A DNA stretch of 64,000 nt from Castor canadensis (Eukaryota; Chordata; Mammalia; Rodentia; Castoridae), in contig NC_133389.1 in assembly GCF_047511655.1 (NCBI RefSeq), forward strand, positions 147,214,473 to 147,278,472, in the 5' to 3' direction. The notes below the pieces were generated by a model. That model saw only the letters and a program-made list of their open reading frames with translations. It was not told the DNA's origin and ran no database searches. Made by a program: the position numbers and the translations under genes. This document shows positions 24,625-37,455 of this stretch, in pieces (the first letter of the stretch is position 1; each line of letters opens with the position of its first letter).

Positions 24625-25683
24625 GAATATTTAATTGCCACAAAGTAGTACATATCTGTGGAAGCACCGTGTGATATTTCAACACATGTACACAATGTGT
24701 AATGATCAGACCAGGTATTGGCATATCCATCACCTCAAATATTTATCATTCCTTTGTCTTGGAGATATTCAAAATCCTATCTACTAACCATTTTGAAAAA
24801 TACAATTAGTTGTGTCAGCCATATTTGCCATACAGCGTTATAGAGCATTACAAAAAAATCTTTCTCCTACCCATGTGCACTCCTGTACCTGTCAACCCAT
24901 CTCCTCTCCATCCCTGCCTTCTCCTCCTCTCTTCCCCATCTTTGAAAACACTATTTTACTTTCTACTTCTATGAGATCAACTTTTTAGATTCCACATATG
25001 AGTGAGGTCACATGGCATTTGCCTTTCTGTGCCTGGCTTTTGTCACTCCACATAACATCTTCCAGTTCCATCCATGTAGTCACAAATGACAGGATTTCAC
25101 TCTTTTTATGGCCAAGTAATATCTCATGGTATAAATACACCACATTTTCTTTATCTACTCATCTGTTGTTGGACACTTACGTTAATTCCCTATCTTGGCT
25201 GTTGTAAATATTGCTATTATAAATAGTCCTGCCACAAACATGTGAGTGCAGATGTATATTCCTCTCAGACACTGAGTTCATTTCCTTTGGGTATATACCC
25301 AGTAGTGGAATTGCTGGATCATGTCATAGTTGTATTCTAGTTTTTGAGATGGCTTCCCCTTGCCCCCTGTACTGAGGACTGAACCCAGAGGCTTGTGAAT
25401 GCTAGGCAAGTGCTCTACCACTTCTGCTTTTTACTTTTTTTGTGTGTGGGACTGGGGTTTGAACTCAGGGCTTTGTGTTTTCAAAGTGAGTGCTCTACTG
25501 CTTGAGCCACATTTCCTGTCCATTTTGCTCTGGATATTATGGAGATGGGGGTCTTGTGAAATGTTTGCCTGAGCTGCCTCGACCCTTGGTCCCCTGATCT
25601 CAGTCTCCCAAGTAGCTAGGATCACAGGTGTGAGACACTAGCACCCAGCTCGCTTCTAGGTTTTGAAGAAGCTCCATATTGTT
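24625..25683 (-). mobile_element. Old L1, 3' portion (first half of a split element)
   Basis: Antisense L1 3' UTR (CATATCCATCACCTCAAATA) and ORF2 C-terminal region (TTGGGTATATACCCAGTAGT, ATTGCTGGATCATG). The sequence stops near CCATATTGTTTTCATTAGC, and the next part of the same consensus resumes at about 39591, so this element was split by the insertion of 25684-39590. Confidence 0.8.
25362..25655 (-). repeat. ID SINE followed by composite ID plus B1-like SINE (antisense)
   Basis: A first ID unit (25362-25430) abuts a second ID unit (GGGGTTTGAACTCAGGGCTT) with a B1-like unit ending AGGATCACAGGTGTGAGAC. Inserted into the old L1; L1 sequence with TTCTAG and TTTTGA words continues on both sides. 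Confidence 0.8.
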
Positions 25684-26384
25684 TTCATTAGCATTAAATT
25701 AATTGTACAAAGGGGTTTTGTTGTGCTGCTTACATACATGGAAACATATAATGTGATCAAATTCACCCTTTCTATTACTCTTTCTAAACTGTCCTCCCTC
25801 CTTCTTCTCCCTCCCTTTTAACAGTTTTTAGTAGGTTTAATTATGCTATTTTCATATACATATAATGTACTTGGATTATTTATATTCACCCCATCACCCC
25901 TCCTTTCCCCTTTCCTCCTCTTACTGGTTTCCCTCAAACAGACCCTTTTTACAATTATGTAATATCATTATTACTAAGGTCTAGATTCCATATATGAGAG
26001 AAAACATAATATTTGCCTTTTTGAGCTTGGCCTGTCTTGTTCAACATGATCTACAATTCCATTTACTTTCCCACAACAGACACAATTTCATTCCTCTTTA
26101 TTGCTAAAAAATACTCACTGTGCTTATGTACCAATTTTTTTAAAACTCATTTGTCAGTTGTTGGGCACATAAGTAACCATAGGTGTGCCACTATCTCTAT
26201 TATATGTTGACTTGCATTCCTTTGGCTCTATGCCCAAAAGTGGTATTGCAGTAGTTTATTTTTTCTTTTTTGAAGAACCTCCATACTGATTTCCATAGTG
26301 GCTATACTAATTTGCATTCCCACCAAAAGTATATAAAGGTTCCTTTTTCTGCTCATTCTCACCAGCAGTTGTTAGTTTTTTTCT

Positions 26385-26478
26385 TTTCTTTTTTTTTCTG
26401 GTAGTGGAGTTTGAACTCAGGGCTTTTGTGTTTGCTAGACAAATACTCTACCACTTGAGCCATGTTCCTAGCCCAGTC
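26385..26478 (-). repeat. ID-like SINE (antisense)
   Basis: GGTAGTGGAGTTTGAACTCA to CTCTACCACTTGAGCCATGT, inserted in L1 ORF2 sequence. Confidence 0.85.
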
Positions 26479-27246
26479 ATTCTGACTGGTGTGAGATGAA
26501 ATAACAGCGTCATTTTGATCTGCATTCAATTTATGGCTATAGCTATTGAAATTTTCTTCATTTATTTATTAGTCACTTGTATGTTTGAGAACTGTCCAAT
26601 TTTTTTGCCTGTTTTAATTAGATTGTTCTTTTGGTGTTTAATTGTTTGTGCTCTTTATATATTCTGAATATTAATCCCTTATCCAATGAATAGATTTTTC
26701 TCGAATTCTGTGGGTTGTCTTTTCATTCTGGCAATTTTTTTCCTTTGATGTGCAGAAGCTTTTTAATTTGATGTAATCCTATTTGTCAGTTCTTGCTCTT
26801 ATTTCCTGAGCAGTCAGTCTATTCAGAAAGTCATTACTTATGCCTATATCTACAAGTGTTTCCCCCTAGTAGTTTCAAAGTTTCAGGTCTTATATTAAGA
26901 TTTCTGATATATTTTGAATTTATTTATGTACAGGGTGAGAGATAAGGATCTAGTTTCAGTCTTCTGGATGTGAATATCCAGTTTTCCCAACCCCATTACT
27001 TGAAGAGGCTGTCTTTTCTCCAGCGTGGTTTTGGCTCTTTTGTCATATAGCAGATGACTGTAGTTATGTGAGTTTATTTCTGGAACTTCTGTTCTATTCC
27101 ATTGGTCTGTGTGTCTTTGGGTGGGGGGGGAGCAGAACCATGCTGTTTGTGTTAGGTATTGTGTTACCTCCTGCATTACTCTTATTACTCTGGGTTGCTT
27201 TGACTATTCAGGGTCTTTTGTGATTCCATATAAATCTTAAGATGGA

Positions 27247-27320
27247 GTGGGGAGAAATGAACCAATCCTTGTATGCACATATGAATAATAAAAGAAAAAA
27301 AAAAGAAAGGAAAAAAAATT
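27247..27320 (+). mobile_element. 74-bp L1 3'-end micro-insertion
   Basis: Only the last ~45 bases of the young L1 (GGGGAGAAATGAACC, TGTATGCACATATGAATAAT) plus an A-rich tail, flanked by the perfect 10-bp duplication TTAAGATGGA (27237-27246, 27321-27330). Orientation is opposite to the host L1. Confidence 0.88.
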
Positions 27321-27694
27321 TTAAGATGGACTTTTCTATTTCTGAGAAAAATGACACTAAGATTTTGATAGGGATATATTGAATCTGTAGATTACTCTTG
27401 GTAGTATAGTCATTTTCACAGTATTAATTCTGCTGACCCATGAACATGGCAGTCTTTCCATTTTCTAGTGTCTTTTTCAATTTCTTTCTTTGATGGGTTA
27501 TAGTTTTCATTATAGAGGTCCTTTGCCTTTGTAGCTAGGTTGAGTCCTAGGTTGTTTTTTTTTTTTCAAGATATTGTGAGTGGAATTGTTTTCCTGATTT
27601 CTTTCTCAGACCATGTGTTGTTGTATGTTTAGAAAAGCTATTGATTTTTTTTACATTAATATTGTATCTTGCTACTTTGCCAAAAGTGTTTATC

Positions 27695-28062
27695 AAATCA
27701 GACGTGATGGCTCATGCTGGTAATTCTATCTACTTGGGAGGTGAAGATTAGGAGCATTGTGGTTGAGGTCAGCCCAGGCAAAAACGTCACAAGAACCCAT
27801 CTCAAAAAATAAACAACAAAACAAAACCAAAATCCCCACCAAAACTAGGTATGGTGGCATGCATCTGTCATTCTAACTATGTGGGAAACGTAAATAGAAT
27901 TATGGTCCTGGCTACCCTGTGCATAAATGTGAGACCCTATTAAAAAATAACTAAAGCAACAAAAGGGTTGAGGGCATGGCTCAAGCTGTAGAGCACCTAC
28001 CTAGCAAGAGGGATGCCCTGAATTCAAACACCAGTACCACCATTACCAAAAATAAAAACAAA
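27695..28062 (+). repeat. Trimeric composite SINE (B1-like, B1-like, ID-like)
   Basis: In sense orientation: a B1-like unit (GACGTGATGGCTCATGCTGG), a second B1-like unit (TAGGTATGGTGGCATGCATC) and an ID-like unit (GAGGGCATGGCTCAAGCTGT, GAATTCAAACACCAGTACCA), each with its own A-rich linker. Confidence 0.85.
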
Positions 28063-30961
28063 TGCTTATTAGATCCAGAGGGTTTTTTTTTTCTTTTTAT
28101 AGGTATCATTTTTGCATTTCATGCTTGTGCACACATTTTTTACACTGTATTCACTCTCCTATGCCCTTTCCCCACCATCTCCCTCCCATGGGTGCCAGCC
28201 CTACCCACTGGGCAGGACCTGTCCTGCCCTCCTGTTCTCCAGTTGTGCAAAAGAGAAAAGATAAAAAGAAAACATGACATTTTTGCTAGTTTGAGATAAA
28301 GATAGCTACCCTTCCTGTGCATGGCCTCTTTAATATGCACAGTGTTTCATAGTATTGCTGTGTTGATCAAGAGGTTTCTTTTTCTCTTTCATTTTTTTTT
28401 CCCTTTGATGGAGTCTTTTGTATCTTTTAAGTATAGGATCATACAACTAAAAACAGGGATACTTTGACATCTTCCTTTGCTATTTGTATCCCATTTCTTT
28501 TCATTGCCTTATGACCTTGGGCTAGTAATTCAATTACTATTTTAAGTAAGAATGGAAAGTGTGGACACCTTTGTCTCATTCTTAACTTTAGGAGGAAATT
28601 GAGTTTTTCCATTTATTATGATGTTAGCTACAGGTTTGTGTAGATAGCCTTTATTATGTAGATGTAAATTCCTTCTATTCCTAGTTTCTTCAAACCTTTT
28701 CTCATGAAGACATATTGAATTATTCTGTATCTATTGAGATGATATTTTTGTCTTTTATTCTGTTTATATGCTGTATTATGTTTATTGATTTGTGTGTGCT
28801 GAACCATCCTTGCATCCCTGCAGTGAAACCAACTTGATCATGGAACATGATCTTTTTAATATGCTGTTAAATTTGGATTTATTGAATTAATATTCATCAA
28901 GGAAATTGGTCTATAATGTTCTTTATTTTTATGTGTCCTTATCCAATCTTAGAATCAGGGTAAGACTGACTTCATAGAATGAGTTTGATTGTGTCCCTTT
29001 TCTTTCTATTATATGAAATGGTTTGAGGAGCATTGATGTTAATGTTTCCCTAAAGGTTTGATAGAATTTGATGGTGAATTCATCTGATCCTGGAATCTCC
29101 TTTGTTGGGGGAATCTTTATTATTGCTTCAGTCTCATTATTCATTATACATCTGTTTAAGTGACTGATATCCTCTTGGATCCATTTAGGTAGAACATATG
29201 TGTTTAGAAATTCACCCATTTCTTCTACAGTTTTCAATTTATTAGAATATAGGTTTTTGCAGCATTCCCCAGTGATTCTCTGAATGTTTTTGGTATTTGC
29301 TTTTTTTTAAACTCTAATCTTATTAATTTGGGTCTTCTCCCTCTTTCTTTTGGTTAGTTCGGCTAAGGGTTTGTCAAGCTTGTTTATCTTTTCAAAGAAT
29401 GAATGTTTTGTTTCATTGATTCTTTGTATTTTTTGTCTCCATTTCATTAATTTTGGTCTTGATTTCTATTATTTCTTTCCATATACTAATTTTAGGTTTG
29501 GCTTGTTTTTTTTAGAGTTTGAGGTGTCTCATTAGGTAATTCACTTGATATGTCTCTGATTTTTCAACTTAGGTACTCATAGCTATAAAATTTCCTCTGC
29601 CTTTGCTGTGTCCTAAAGGTTCTGGTGAGTTGTTTTTCCATTTTCATTTGATTTTAGGAAGCTTTTTATTTTCGTTCTTATTTCTTTAATGACCCACTCT
29701 CAATGTGTTTAAATATTTTCTGTGGTTTCCTTTGCTGTTGATTTCTAGTTTTATTCCATTGTGATCTGATGATAAAATACTGAAGGTTATTTCAATTTTT
29801 AAATATTTGTTAAGACTTGCTATATGTTCTAGAATACCTATTGTGGAGAAAGTTTCATAGGCTGCTGAGAAGAATGTATACTCTTCTGCTATAGGATGGA
29901 ATCTGTAGATGTCTGTTATGTGCATTTGATCTATAATATTATTTAATTCTAAAGCTTCTTTGTTGATTTGTTTTGGTCTAGATGACCTATCTATTGGAAA
30001 GAGTGGGGTATGGAAGACACCTACTCTATTGTGTTGGGTTCTATCAGTTCTTTTATATCAATAGCACTTGTTTTATGAAACTGGATGTACCAACATTTGG
30101 TCTGTATATGTTTACAATTGTCATCTCGTCTTGATGGAGTGTTCCCTTTGTCAATATGAAGTCACCTTCTTTGTCTCTTCTGATTAATTTTGGTTTGAAG
30201 TGTCCTTTGTCAGATGTGAGTACAGCTATTCCTTCTTGCTTTTGGACTCTATTTGCTTGGACAATCTTATTCCATCCTTTTCCTTTAAGCCTGTGTTTGT
30301 CTTTGCTAGCAAGGTGTGTTTCTTGTAGCAAGAAATGGCTGGGTCTTGTTTTTTTCATCAAACCTGCCAGTCTGTGTCTTTTAATTAGAGAATTGAGACC
30401 ATAAACATTTGGAATAATTATTGAAAGATATGTAGCAATTAGTGTCATTTTGTTGTTTTTGTAATGTTTCTTTCCTAATCCTCATTTGCGTGTTTACTTG
30501 TCTAGTGAGAAATTATCCTTTGCCATATATTCATGTTTGTGTGTCTTCCTCTTCTGTGTCTAAGATTCCTTTAAATATCTTCTGCAGTGTTGGTCTACTG
30601 GTCAAGAATTGATTTAGTTTTTGTTTATCATGGATTTTTAAAATTTTTCCTTTGATTATGAAGTATGTTGGCAGTTATTTTCTTTTGGGTTTGAAGTACA
30701 TAAGTCCACGTCCTCCTTACATTTAGAGTTTCTGTTGAGAAATCTGTTGTTCTGATGCCTTTATATGTGACTTTGCACTTCTCTCTTGCAGCTTCAATAT
30801 TCTTTACTTTCTATGTATACTTTATGTTTTAACTATGATATGCCTTGCAGAGGTTCTTTTCTGATCTTGTCTGTTGGGTATCCTAAAAGCATCTTGTATC
30901 TGAATTCCTGTCTCTTTCTCAAGAGTTGGGAAATTTTCTGATTATTTTATTGAATATGTAT

Positions 30962-31060
30962 TTTGCTTTTTTTTTTTTTGTGATACTAGTGTTTGAACTC
31001 AGGGTCTTGTGCTTGCTAGGCAGGCATTCTGCTACTTGAGCCATGTTCCCAGTCTAGAAC
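30962..31060 (-). repeat. ID-like SINE (antisense)
   Basis: Poly(T), GTGTTTGAACTCAGGGTCTT, GGCAGGCATTCTGCTACTTG, inserted in L1 ORF1 sequence. Confidence 0.85.
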
Positions 31061-32483
31061 ATGTCACTGATGCCTTTTGCTTGCACCTTTTCCCCTTCTG
31101 CACATGAATCATAGGTTTAGTTTTTTAATGATTTCTCAGAGGACCTGAATGTTCTGTTTGTACTTCTTTATCTTTATCTGAATCCTCTAATACATCTACC
31201 TTGTCTTTCAGCTCTGATAGTCTGCCTTCAATTTGATCCAGTCTGCTAGAGAAGCTTTCAACTGAGATTTTTCTTTAGTAAGAAAGGGGGTTAAAGTTTT
31301 TTCTCTGACATATTGAACTTTCATTTTTAATATTTCAATTTGATACTTTTTAGGATTTCTATATCTTTATGGATTCCCCTTCTATATCCTGCATTTTCCT
31401 CTTTGTTTCATCCAGTTGTTTATTTTTATTCTCCTTGCATTCATTTAGAAGTTTCTTTAATTTCATTGAAAATTCTTGTAATTATTCTCTTGAGTTCTTT
31501 GGGATCTCAACCACTTTATTATCCTTAGCATCTGTTACTGTGGCTTTGCCTTGTTTCTGCATATTTCTTGTATTTCTTTTTTTTAAGAGTAAAATGCTTT
31601 TTACTTTTTATAAAATATAGATAACCCTCAGGAAGTTTCTTGGAAAAGTTTTCTCCTGGTTTTCAAATTCATGCCTTACATCCATATGCTTTTCAAATCC
31701 CTTACCACAGCTAACTTTAAGAACTTTCAAATAATCTCAGTGCAAATCTTTAAGATGATACAAGGCTAATAAAATTTTGGTTTGGGGTTTTTTTGTCTTC
31801 TTAAAGGACCCAGACCACTAGACTTTTCTTATATATACTTTAACCACAAAGGTGTACCATAAACCTGCTAGTTTCCCTAAAAAACCATATTTTAATTTTG
31901 CTTAGTAGTTACTCTCTTCTGTTCTACAGTTTTTTTTTCATTTTTCTTTTATTATTCATATGTACATACAAGGCTTGGTTCATTTCTCCCCCCTGCCCCC
32001 ACCCCCTCCCTTACCACCCACTCCGCACCCTCCCTCTCCCCCCCCAATACCCAGCAGAAACTATTTTGCCCTTATCTCTAATTTTGTTGTAGAGAGAGTA
32101 TAAGCAATAATAGGAAGGAACAAGGGGTTTTGCTGGTTGAGATAAGGATAGCTATACAGGGCATTGACTCACATTGATTTCCTGTGCGTGGGTGTTACCT
32201 TCTAGGTTAATTCTTTTTGATCTAACCTTTTCTCTAGTTCCTGGTCCCCTTTTCCTATTGGCCTCAGTTGCTTTAAGGTATCTGCTTTAGTTTCTCTGCG
32301 TTAAGGGCAACAAATGCTAGCTAGTTTTTTAGGTGTCTTACCTATCCTCACCCCTCCCTTGTGTGCTAAAGCTTTTATCATGTGCTCATAGTCCAATCCC
32401 CTTGTTGTGTTTGCCCTTGATCTAATGTCCACATATGAGGGAGAACATACGATTTTTGATCTTTTGGGCCAGGCTAACCTCAC

Positions 32484-33786
32484 TCAGAATGATGTTCTCC
32501 AATTCCATCCTTTACCAGCGAATGATAACATTTCGTTCTTCTTCATGGCTGCATAAAATTCCATTGTGTATAGATACCACATTTTCTTAATCCATTCGTC
32601 AGTGCTGGGGCATCTTGTCTGTTTCCATAACTTGGCTATTGTGAATAGTGCTGCAATAAACATGGATGTGCAGGTGCCTCTGGAGTAACAGTCTTTTGGG
32701 TATATCCCCAAGAGTGGTATTGCTGGATCAAATGGTAGATTGATGTCCAGCTTTTTAAGTAGCCTCCAAATTTTCTTCCAGAGTGGTTGTACTAGTCTAC
32801 ATTCCCACCAACAGTGTAAGAGGGTTCCTTTTTCCCCGCATCCTCGCCAACACCTGTTGTTGGTGGTGTTGCTGATGATGGCTATTCTAACAGGGGTGAG
32901 GTGGAATCTTAGCGTGGTTTTAATTTGCATTTCCTTTATTGCTAGAGATGGTGAGCATTTTTTCATGTGTTTTCTGGCCATTTGAATTTCTTCTTTTGAG
33001 AAAGTTCTGTTTAGTTCACGTGCCCATTTCTTTATTGGTTCATTAGTTTTGGGAGAATTTAGTTTTTTAAGTTCCCTGTATATTCTGGTTATCAGTCCTT
33101 TGTCTGATGTATAGTTGGCAAATATTTTCTCCCACTCTGTGGGTGTTCTCTTCATTTTAGAGACCATTTCTTTTGATGAACAGAAGCTTTTTAGTTTTAT
33201 GAGGTCCCATTTATCTATGCTATCTCTTAGTTGCTGTGCTGCTGGGGTTTCATTGAGAAAGTTCTTACCTATACCTACTAACTCCAGAGTATTTCCTACT
33301 CTTTCTTGTATCAACTTAAGAGTTTGGGGTCTGATATTAAGATCCTTGATCCATTTTGAGTTAATCTTGGTATAGGGTGATATACATGGATCTAGTTTCA
33401 GTTTTTTGCAGACTGCTAACCAGTTTTCCCAGCAGTTTTTGTTGAAGAGGCTGCTATTTATCCATCGTATATTTTTAGCTCCTTTGTCAAAGATAAGTTG
33501 CTTATAGTTGTGTGGCTTCATATCTGGGTCCTCTATTCTGTTCCACTGGTCTTCATGTCTGTTTTTGTGCCAGTACCATGCTGTTTTTATTGTTATTGCT
33601 TTGTAATATAGTTTGAAGTCAGGTATTGTGATACCTCCTGCATTGTTCTTTTGACTGAGTATTGCCTTGGCTATTCGTGGCCTCTTGTGTTTCCATATAA
33701 ATTTAACAGTAGATTTTTCAATCTCTTTAATGAATGTCATTGGAATTTTGATGGGAATTGCATTAAACATGTAGATTACTTTTCCA
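32484..33786 (-). CDS. L1 ORF2p C-terminal half (transposon-encoded)
   Basis: Reads [20 protein letters not shown], through the thumb and linker, to the Cys-rich region ([20 protein letters not shown], the CX3CX7HX4C-type motif) and [20 protein letters not shown]. It ends at WNWRTSF; the expected family ending ([20 protein letters not shown]) is in another frame, so a 1-base shift truncates the last ~25 residues. Not a host gene. Confidence 0.85.
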
Positions 33787-34760
33787 CAAAATAGAAAGGG
33801 AAGGAAAACTGCCAAACACATTTTATGAAGCCAGTATTACACTTATCCCAAAACCAGGCAAAGATACCTCCAAAAAGGAGAACTATAGGCCAATCTCCTT
33901 AATGAACATTGATGCAAAAATCCTCAACAAAATAATGGCAAACCGAATTCAGCAACACATCAAAAAGATTATTCACCACGACCAAGTAGGCTTCATCCCA
34001 GGGATGCAGGGGTGGTTCAACATACGAAAATCAATAAACGTAATAAACCACATTAACAGAAGCAAAGTAAAAAACCACTTGATCATTTCAATAGATGCAG
34101 AAAAAGCTTTTGATAAGATCCAACATCATTTCATGATAAAAGCTCTAAGAAAACTAGGAATAGAAGGAAAGTTCCTCAACATTATAAAAGCTATATATGA
34201 CAAACCTACAGCCAGCATTATACTTAACGGAGAAAAACTAAAACCATTCCCTCTAAAATCAGGAACCAGACAAGGATGCCCACTATCTCCACTCCTATTC
34301 AACATAATACTGGAATTCCTAGCCTGAGCAATTAGGCAAGAAGAAGGAATAAAAGGAATACAAATAGGTAAAGAAACTGTCAAAATATCCCTATTCGCAG
34401 ATGACATGATCCTATACCTTAAAGACCCAAAAAACTCTACTCAGAAGCTTCTAGACATCATCAATAGCTATAGCAAGGTAGCAGGATATAAAATCAACAT
34501 AGAAAAATCATTAGCATTTCTATACACTAACAATAAGCAAACTGAAAAAGAATGTATGAAAACAATTCCATTTACAATAGCCTCAAAAAAAATCAAATAC
34601 CTAGGTGTAAACCTAACAAAAGATGTGAAAGACCTCTACAAGGAAAACTATACACTTCTGAAGAAAGAGATTGAGGAAGACTATAGAAAGTGGAGAGATC
34701 TCCCATGCTCATGGATTGGTAGAATCAACATAGTAAAAATGTCGATACTCCCAAAAGTAA
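33787..34760 (+). CDS. L1 ORF2p reverse transcriptase segment (inverted part of the twin-primed L1)
   Basis: Reads [84 protein letters not shown] and [11 protein letters not shown], the catalytic FADD box. A single in-frame stop follows LEFLA; otherwise open, so the insertion is young. No upstream ORF2 or promoter is present. Confidence 0.88.
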
Positions 34761-34937
34761 TCTGTTCTACAGTTTTAGGTGCTTTTAATTAATAAGCTTT
34801 ACTACAACAGCTGCCTCAGAACAAAAGCAATGCTCTACTGTTGCACTGCTTCTTTGTCATTGTTGCTTGTGGCCCTCCATCAATCTTACAATGGAGAGAG
34901 ACGAAGCACCCCACATCCTCCACCAAACTTACTTACA

Positions 34938-35148
34938 AAACAAGTAAGGGCACTGGTGGCCCATACCTATTCTCCCAGGAATTTGGGAGACTGAGAGACT
35001 GAAAGGATTGTGGTTTGAGGCCACCTGGTCATGAGACTCCCATCTCCAAAATAACCACAGTAAAACAAATTGGAGGCAAGCAGTGGAGTACTTGTTTTGC
35101 AAGTGGGAGTTCAGACTCCAGTCTCACAAAAAAAAAAAAAATCCAATA
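34938..35148 (+). repeat. Composite SINE (B1-like plus ID-like)
   Basis: GGGCACTGGTGGCCCATACC, GAATTTGGGAGACTGAGAG and GTTTGAGGCCACCTGGTC, then a diverged ID unit ending CAGACTCCAGTCTCAC and a 13-A tail. Inserted in the WSB1 pseudogene 3' UTR. Confidence 0.8.
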
Positions 35149-35280
35149 CACTCTTTTTACAAGTCTTTAATTAAAAAACTCAACAAAAAATATATATCCT
35201 TGATAACTGCGGATAAGATAAATAACAGAAGGCAAAAGTAGATAAACCACATTGCTTCTCTTTGGCAAGTCACTAATATC

Positions 35281-35393
35281 TTTTTTATGGTGGCACTGGG
35301 GTTTGAACTCAGGGCCTGATGTTTGCTATGCAGGCACTTTTTTTAAAAAAATAATATGCAGGCTCTCTTAACACTTGAGCCTCTCCACCAGCC
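35281..35393 (-). repeat. ID-like SINE with internal AT-rich insertion (antisense)
   Basis: GGCACTGGGGTTTGAACTCA to TGCTATGCAGGCACTTTTTT, then a partial repeat of GCAGGC and ACACTTGAGCCTCTCCACCA. Flanked by a 10-bp imperfect duplication CAC(T/C)AATATC (35271-35280, 35394-35403). Confidence 0.82.
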
Positions 35394-36195
35394 CACCAAT
35401 ATCATCTTTTACAGAAACACAAAATATGTGTTAAAAACAAACAGCAAAAACATGGTCTTAAAATAATTGTCTCTTAGTATAAACAAAATATTTAGCAATA
35501 ATACAGTAGATGTATCTTTCAAACTGGCAAAAATGTGTAATACTTTATATAACAGGGTAAGATATAAGCTGCTTTCCAAAATTAAGGCCCACAGCAGTAT
35601 GGAGGGGTGGGGGGAGAAGACACCCTTTTTCTTATTTATTTATTTTGTAAATAATGTCACATTTGAACTCCACCTGTCAGACACCATGCCTAAGGAAAAT
35701 GAAATCCTTTCCCTATATAAAAATAGTCTCAATTACAGGTTAGTCACCCTCCCCCTGACGAAATTCGTTTTGTATTAAGGCAATTCAGCATTTGTAAATT
35801 AATTATTTATCATCTACTTTTAAAAAAATTCCTTCTACTTTTACAACACAGCTATATATTGTGGCTGTACTGAAGCATTACATACAGTCAAAACTAAAAA
35901 TTAAAAAAGCAGAGGGGTCCATTCAACACATAGCAGCTTATGCCTGAATATATACATGTTATGTATGTTTTCACAGTTGATCTTTAAAAAAATTACATTT
36001 GATATGTTCAGAAATATTTCTTGTATGGTATATAAATAATATTCTAAAAGCTTGATTAATGAAAGCGAAGTACAAGAATGTATCAATTTAAATAAATTTT
36101 CTAACCCTTTAAAAACAGATACTTGAAGTCAGTAAAGCCTGGAGTTTGTGTGAAGTGTATCCTGTCAGTCCCCACATTGGGGAAGGCAGTGTCTT

Positions 36196-37455
36196 CTAAA
36201 TAAAATAAGAAAGAAATTCCAAAACTTTGGAAGGAAGTGGCAGGTCCTCGACTTTTTGGATGGACATTACTCTCCAGATTGGCATGTGGCATAAATGTTG
36301 AAGGCTAGGAACTTGCCTTGGACTGACCCAAAAATATACACTTCTATCCTGTGTTCCAGCAGCTAAAACACTGCCACCAGTAGAAAAGGCACAGCAAAGA
36401 CCATCGCTCAAAAGTGCAACTTGTACTGGATAATCCTCATCATTCCTCCAGAACCTCATCATTTTATCATCAGCAAGGCTTGCAATATGGAGTCCATCAT
36501 GACTAAAAGATACAGATCGTACCCATCAATCATTTGCTCCTCCGGCAAATATCGGAGTAGGTGGGGGAAACAGGTGCCCAAATTCCATTCGAATGTCTCC
36601 ATTATGTGGATCCCAGATACACACTCGAGTATCATAGGATGCAGTAGCCAGTAATACTCCATCAGGAGAAAAATCACAAGCTACAACATCACGATGGTGT
36701 CCTTCTAGTTTCCGTATCATGCTGTATTATCCATATTACAAAGGAAGACTGCTTTACTGGCTCCAACTGAACACAGCATGGAAGAGTCAGGAGAGAGCGC
36801 GCATCTGTACACCCAGTTCGGATGCCCCCTCGATACTTTCATCTGTTTCCATCATCTTTCAGGTCCCACACTCTGAGGGTTTTGTCTCTTGAAGCTGACA
36901 CTAGGATCAAGCTTCCATCCGGAGCAAAAATTAAATCTCTCACCACTTCAGTATGGTCCACCAAATTACGGAGGAGTTTTCCTGTGTGAACATCCCATAT
37001 TTTGATGCGACCATTGTTTAATCCTGTGGCGAGGAGTAGCTCATCCTGTCCAACTCTGAATCGATGCCATTCAATATTTACACAGCGGCTCTGTTTTTCT
37101 GGAACTGAAGACCCGAAAGCAAGACTCCAAACTGTATCTGCACAGTCTAGAATATGCTCACGAAGCTTATTTTTCTGAGCACCATCACTATTTTGTCTTG
37201 ACAATCTTCAACTGCTTGAATTGGTAACATTCTTGGTGCCAAGCAAGAGAACGTTCTTAAGGCACCGGGACCATGGAACAAGCGTCACTGTGCTATCCTT
37301 GTGACCAGGCAAAATATGAACCATCTGGAGCAAAAGCACCAGTCCAGTTTTCACGACCACATTTCCTGTCGAAAGGAGCTGCTGGAGCTAAAAGTTCACT
37401 ATAGTACGTGCTCTCACCATCTCTCTCTCGCTGACCTCGGGCGAAAGCTGGCCAT
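36196..37455 (-). pseudogene. WSB1: WSB1-derived coding region (disrupted)
   Basis: 1260 bases, 419 codons plus stop against about 421 in the functional protein, so length loss is small; disruptions are single-base deletions and stops. Conserved frames cover LLAPAAPFDRKCGRENWT, HTEVVRDLIFAPDGSLILVS, KLEGHHRDVVACDFSPDGVL and FGHLFPPPTPIFAGGAND. Confidence 0.92.

Larger units (their letters stand above)
25684..31577 (-). mobile_element. Near full-length L1, 3' portion: 3' UTR, ORF2 and most of ORF1
   Basis: From low to high coordinates: 3' UTR beginning near ATTGTACAAAGGGG, ORF2 in antisense (decayed) with the endonuclease start at 30448 reading MTLIATYLSIIIPNVYGLNS and LLQETHLASKDKH (QETHL holds the catalytic Glu), then ORF1 with coiled-coil coding around 31140-31300. 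ORF2 is broken into several frames. The element resumes at 37744 after the WSB1 insertion. Inside it lie ID SINEs (26385, 30966), a trimeric SINE (27695) and a 74-bp L1 tail (27247). Confidence 0.88.
31934..34760 (-). mobile_element. Young L1 with twin-priming inversion, 5'-truncated
   Basis: 31934-33786 is minus-oriented: poly(A) (as T run), 3' UTR with C-rich tract, and the ORF2 C-terminal half, open for 445 codons (32484-33821). About 33787-34760 is plus-oriented and carries the ORF2 reverse transcriptase region. The plus part ends, and the minus part begins, at the same ORF2 position (about 10 bases, AAAAGTAATCT, are present at both), the signature of twin priming. Target duplication TCTGTTCTACAGTTTT at 31918-31933 and 34761-34776. 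It sits in the 3' UTR of the WSB1 pseudogene. Confidence 0.95.

Noticed and set aside
32484-33821. 445-codon open frame as a host gene
   Set aside because: It is the C-terminal half of L1 ORF2.
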